NCBI GenBank assembly: GCA_002779065.1
Contig: PEXL01000045.1
Coordinates: 1 to 5,296 of the forward strand
Source of the DNA: Candidatus Diapherotrites archaeon CG08_land_8_20_14_0_20_34_12
Lineage (GTDB): Archaea; Iainarchaeota; Iainarchaeia; Iainarchaeales; 0-14-0-20-34-12
Direction: 5' to 3'
DNA: 5,296 bases
Shown here: one piece after another, positions 4,510 through 5,296 of the stretch
How positions within the stretch are numbered: position 1 is the first letter of the stretch
Layout: every line of letters begins with the position of its first letter
Made by a program: the position numbers and the translations under genes
The notes under the pieces: generated by a model
The model's database searches: none
Told to the model about the DNA's origin: nothing
The model's input: only the letters and a program-made list of their open reading frames with translations

Positions 4510-5296
4510 ATGGGTTAAATCCCTCATTTGGCTGTTCAGTTTCCTGTTCCGAGTTTTCCCCATTGCCAAATTTATTTTTTACAAACCAAAAACCAGCGAC
4601 TGCAAGTATTAACAGAACAATTGCAATAGCTATTTCAGTTAATGGCAATTGCGGCAATTCAGAACCATTTGCAATATTCAGGTCTTCTGCTATATTTTCA
4701 TCCTTTGGAACCTTGACATCTTGTACCTTTGCAACACACTTGCCTTTCTTGCATTCCTTGTTTGTTCCACAGGATGCTCCGTCTGTTTTATTCGCATAAT
4801 TACATTTTCCTGTTTTTGAATCACATGTTGCCGTCTGGCAAACCTTTACAGTACAGGTTACTCCTTTACATAAATCAATTACTTCTTCTCCGGCAAATGC
4901 AAAGGAAGCCTTCCATTTGTTTACATCGCTTGCACTTATTGTGCTTAAATTCTTCTTGAACATATATTCGAATGTTTTTGATGCATCCTTTCCTAATTCA
5001 TCTATTTCAAATGCAATCACTGGATCTTCTAAAATTGCAGAATATCCCACGCTTGCATTCTTTATTCCATTAACATTGACAAGAATCTCTTTTGGGATAA
5101 CATCCATTATAACTAAATCCTCGTATTTTTCTGTATCTTCATTTGTAATTGTTATCTTAACCCAAGTGTTCACATCGCTCCCTTTCTTATATGTCTTAAT
5201 TTCTTTTGAAACCTTTATTTTCAAATTCAAAGAAATTGCCTTAGTTTTTGCAGATTCTTTCTCTGCAGTTTTTAGCCGTGTGAGCGGGAAACCTAC
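4508..5296 (-). CDS. Surface protein with Ig-like and Cys-rich domains and C-terminal anchor, 5' end missing
   Basis: The frame is open to the window edge, giving 262 visible residues. A TTG at 5230 could be taken as a start, but the 22 residues before it are coding-like and contain no Met, so the true start is outside. Residues about 24-138 form an Ig-like beta domain with WVKITITNED, LVIMDVIPKEI (61-71), ILEDPVIAFEID (88-99) and SKTFEYMF. From memory, the order VIPKE, then EDPVIAFEID, then a closing strand recurs in archaeal envelope proteins. Residues 143-187 hold eight cysteines (143, 148, 153, 158, 165, 176, 182, 187) with TGKCNY and DGASCGTNKECKKGKC, probably a disulphide-bonded module like extracellular CTDC or disintegrin-type repeats. 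A linker leads to one helix (218-239), then KNKF and an acidic Glu/Gln/Asn tail inside the cell. Sequons are at 80, 116, 169 and 210. Overall this is a type I surface protein; ligand unknown. Confidence 0.85.
   Translation of the reverse strand, partial: VGFPLTRLKTAEKESAKTKAISLNLKIKVSKEIKTYKKGSDVNTWVKITITNEDTEKYEDLVIMDVIPKEILVNVNGIKNASVGYSAILEDPVIAFEIDELGKDASKTFEYMFKKNLSTISASDVNKWKASFAFAGEEVIDLCKGVTCTVKVCQTATCDSKTGKCNYANKTDGASCGTNKECKKGKCVAKVQDVKVPKDENIAEDLNIANGSELPQLPLTEIAIAIVLLILAVAGFWFVKNKFGNGENSEQETEQPNEGFNP

Noticed and set aside
4563..4959. Plus-strand open frames opposite the last gene
   Set aside because: They are shadows of the Cys-rich surface protein gene, with no ribosome site or plausible domain.
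5228..5230. TTG 5230 as the start of the last gene
   Set aside because: The frame is open and coding-like to the window edge, and no ribosome site precedes it. The gene is truncated by the window.

Overview
The window is AT-rich DNA that most likely comes from an archaeon, plausibly a small-genome (DPANN-like) lineage. This is an inference. It rests on archaeal-style TATA elements about 26 bases from start codons, a GGTGAT Shine-Dalgarno motif, several surface proteins dense in N-X-S/T sequons, and an Ig-like domain type (VIPKE motif) that I associate with archaeal envelope proteins. No rRNA or other phylogenetic marker is present, so the lineage stays open.

Layout. (1) 1-1168, plus strand: two envelope-type genes. 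The first lacks its 5' end and encodes a low-complexity beta-repeat protein. The second starts 12 bases after the first one's stop and encodes a secreted Ig-like, sequon-rich protein. Its frame is broken by one base in a run of nine T inside the signal peptide, so a naive gene call would start far too late (821). (2) 1191-2955, minus strand: pyrD and pyrK overlap by 8 bases. They encode the catalytic and electron-transfer subunits of a class 1B dihydroorotate dehydrogenase, which makes orotate in de novo pyrimidine synthesis. A TATA box lies about 25 bases before the pyrD ATG. (3) 3093-3641 minus and 3694-4425 plus: a divergent pair of unrecognised membrane-associated proteins separated by only 52 bases, with one TATA-like element exactly midway. 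(4) 4508-5296, minus strand: the 3' part of a surface protein with an Ig-like domain, an eight-cysteine module, one C-terminal membrane anchor and an acidic tail. It converges on the four-helix gene across a hairpin flanked by T tracts on both strands.

Apart from pyrDK, every gene appears to encode a surface, secreted or membrane protein, so the window reads as cell-envelope genes around a housekeeping operon. I see no tRNA, rRNA, CRISPR array, insertion sequence or integrase, and no convincing new multi-gene system. The items most worth a second look are the frameshifted signal peptide, the symmetric divergent promoter, the GYGDRTG-motif domain of the 3093-3641 gene, and the short 2Fe-2S cysteine spacing in PyrK.
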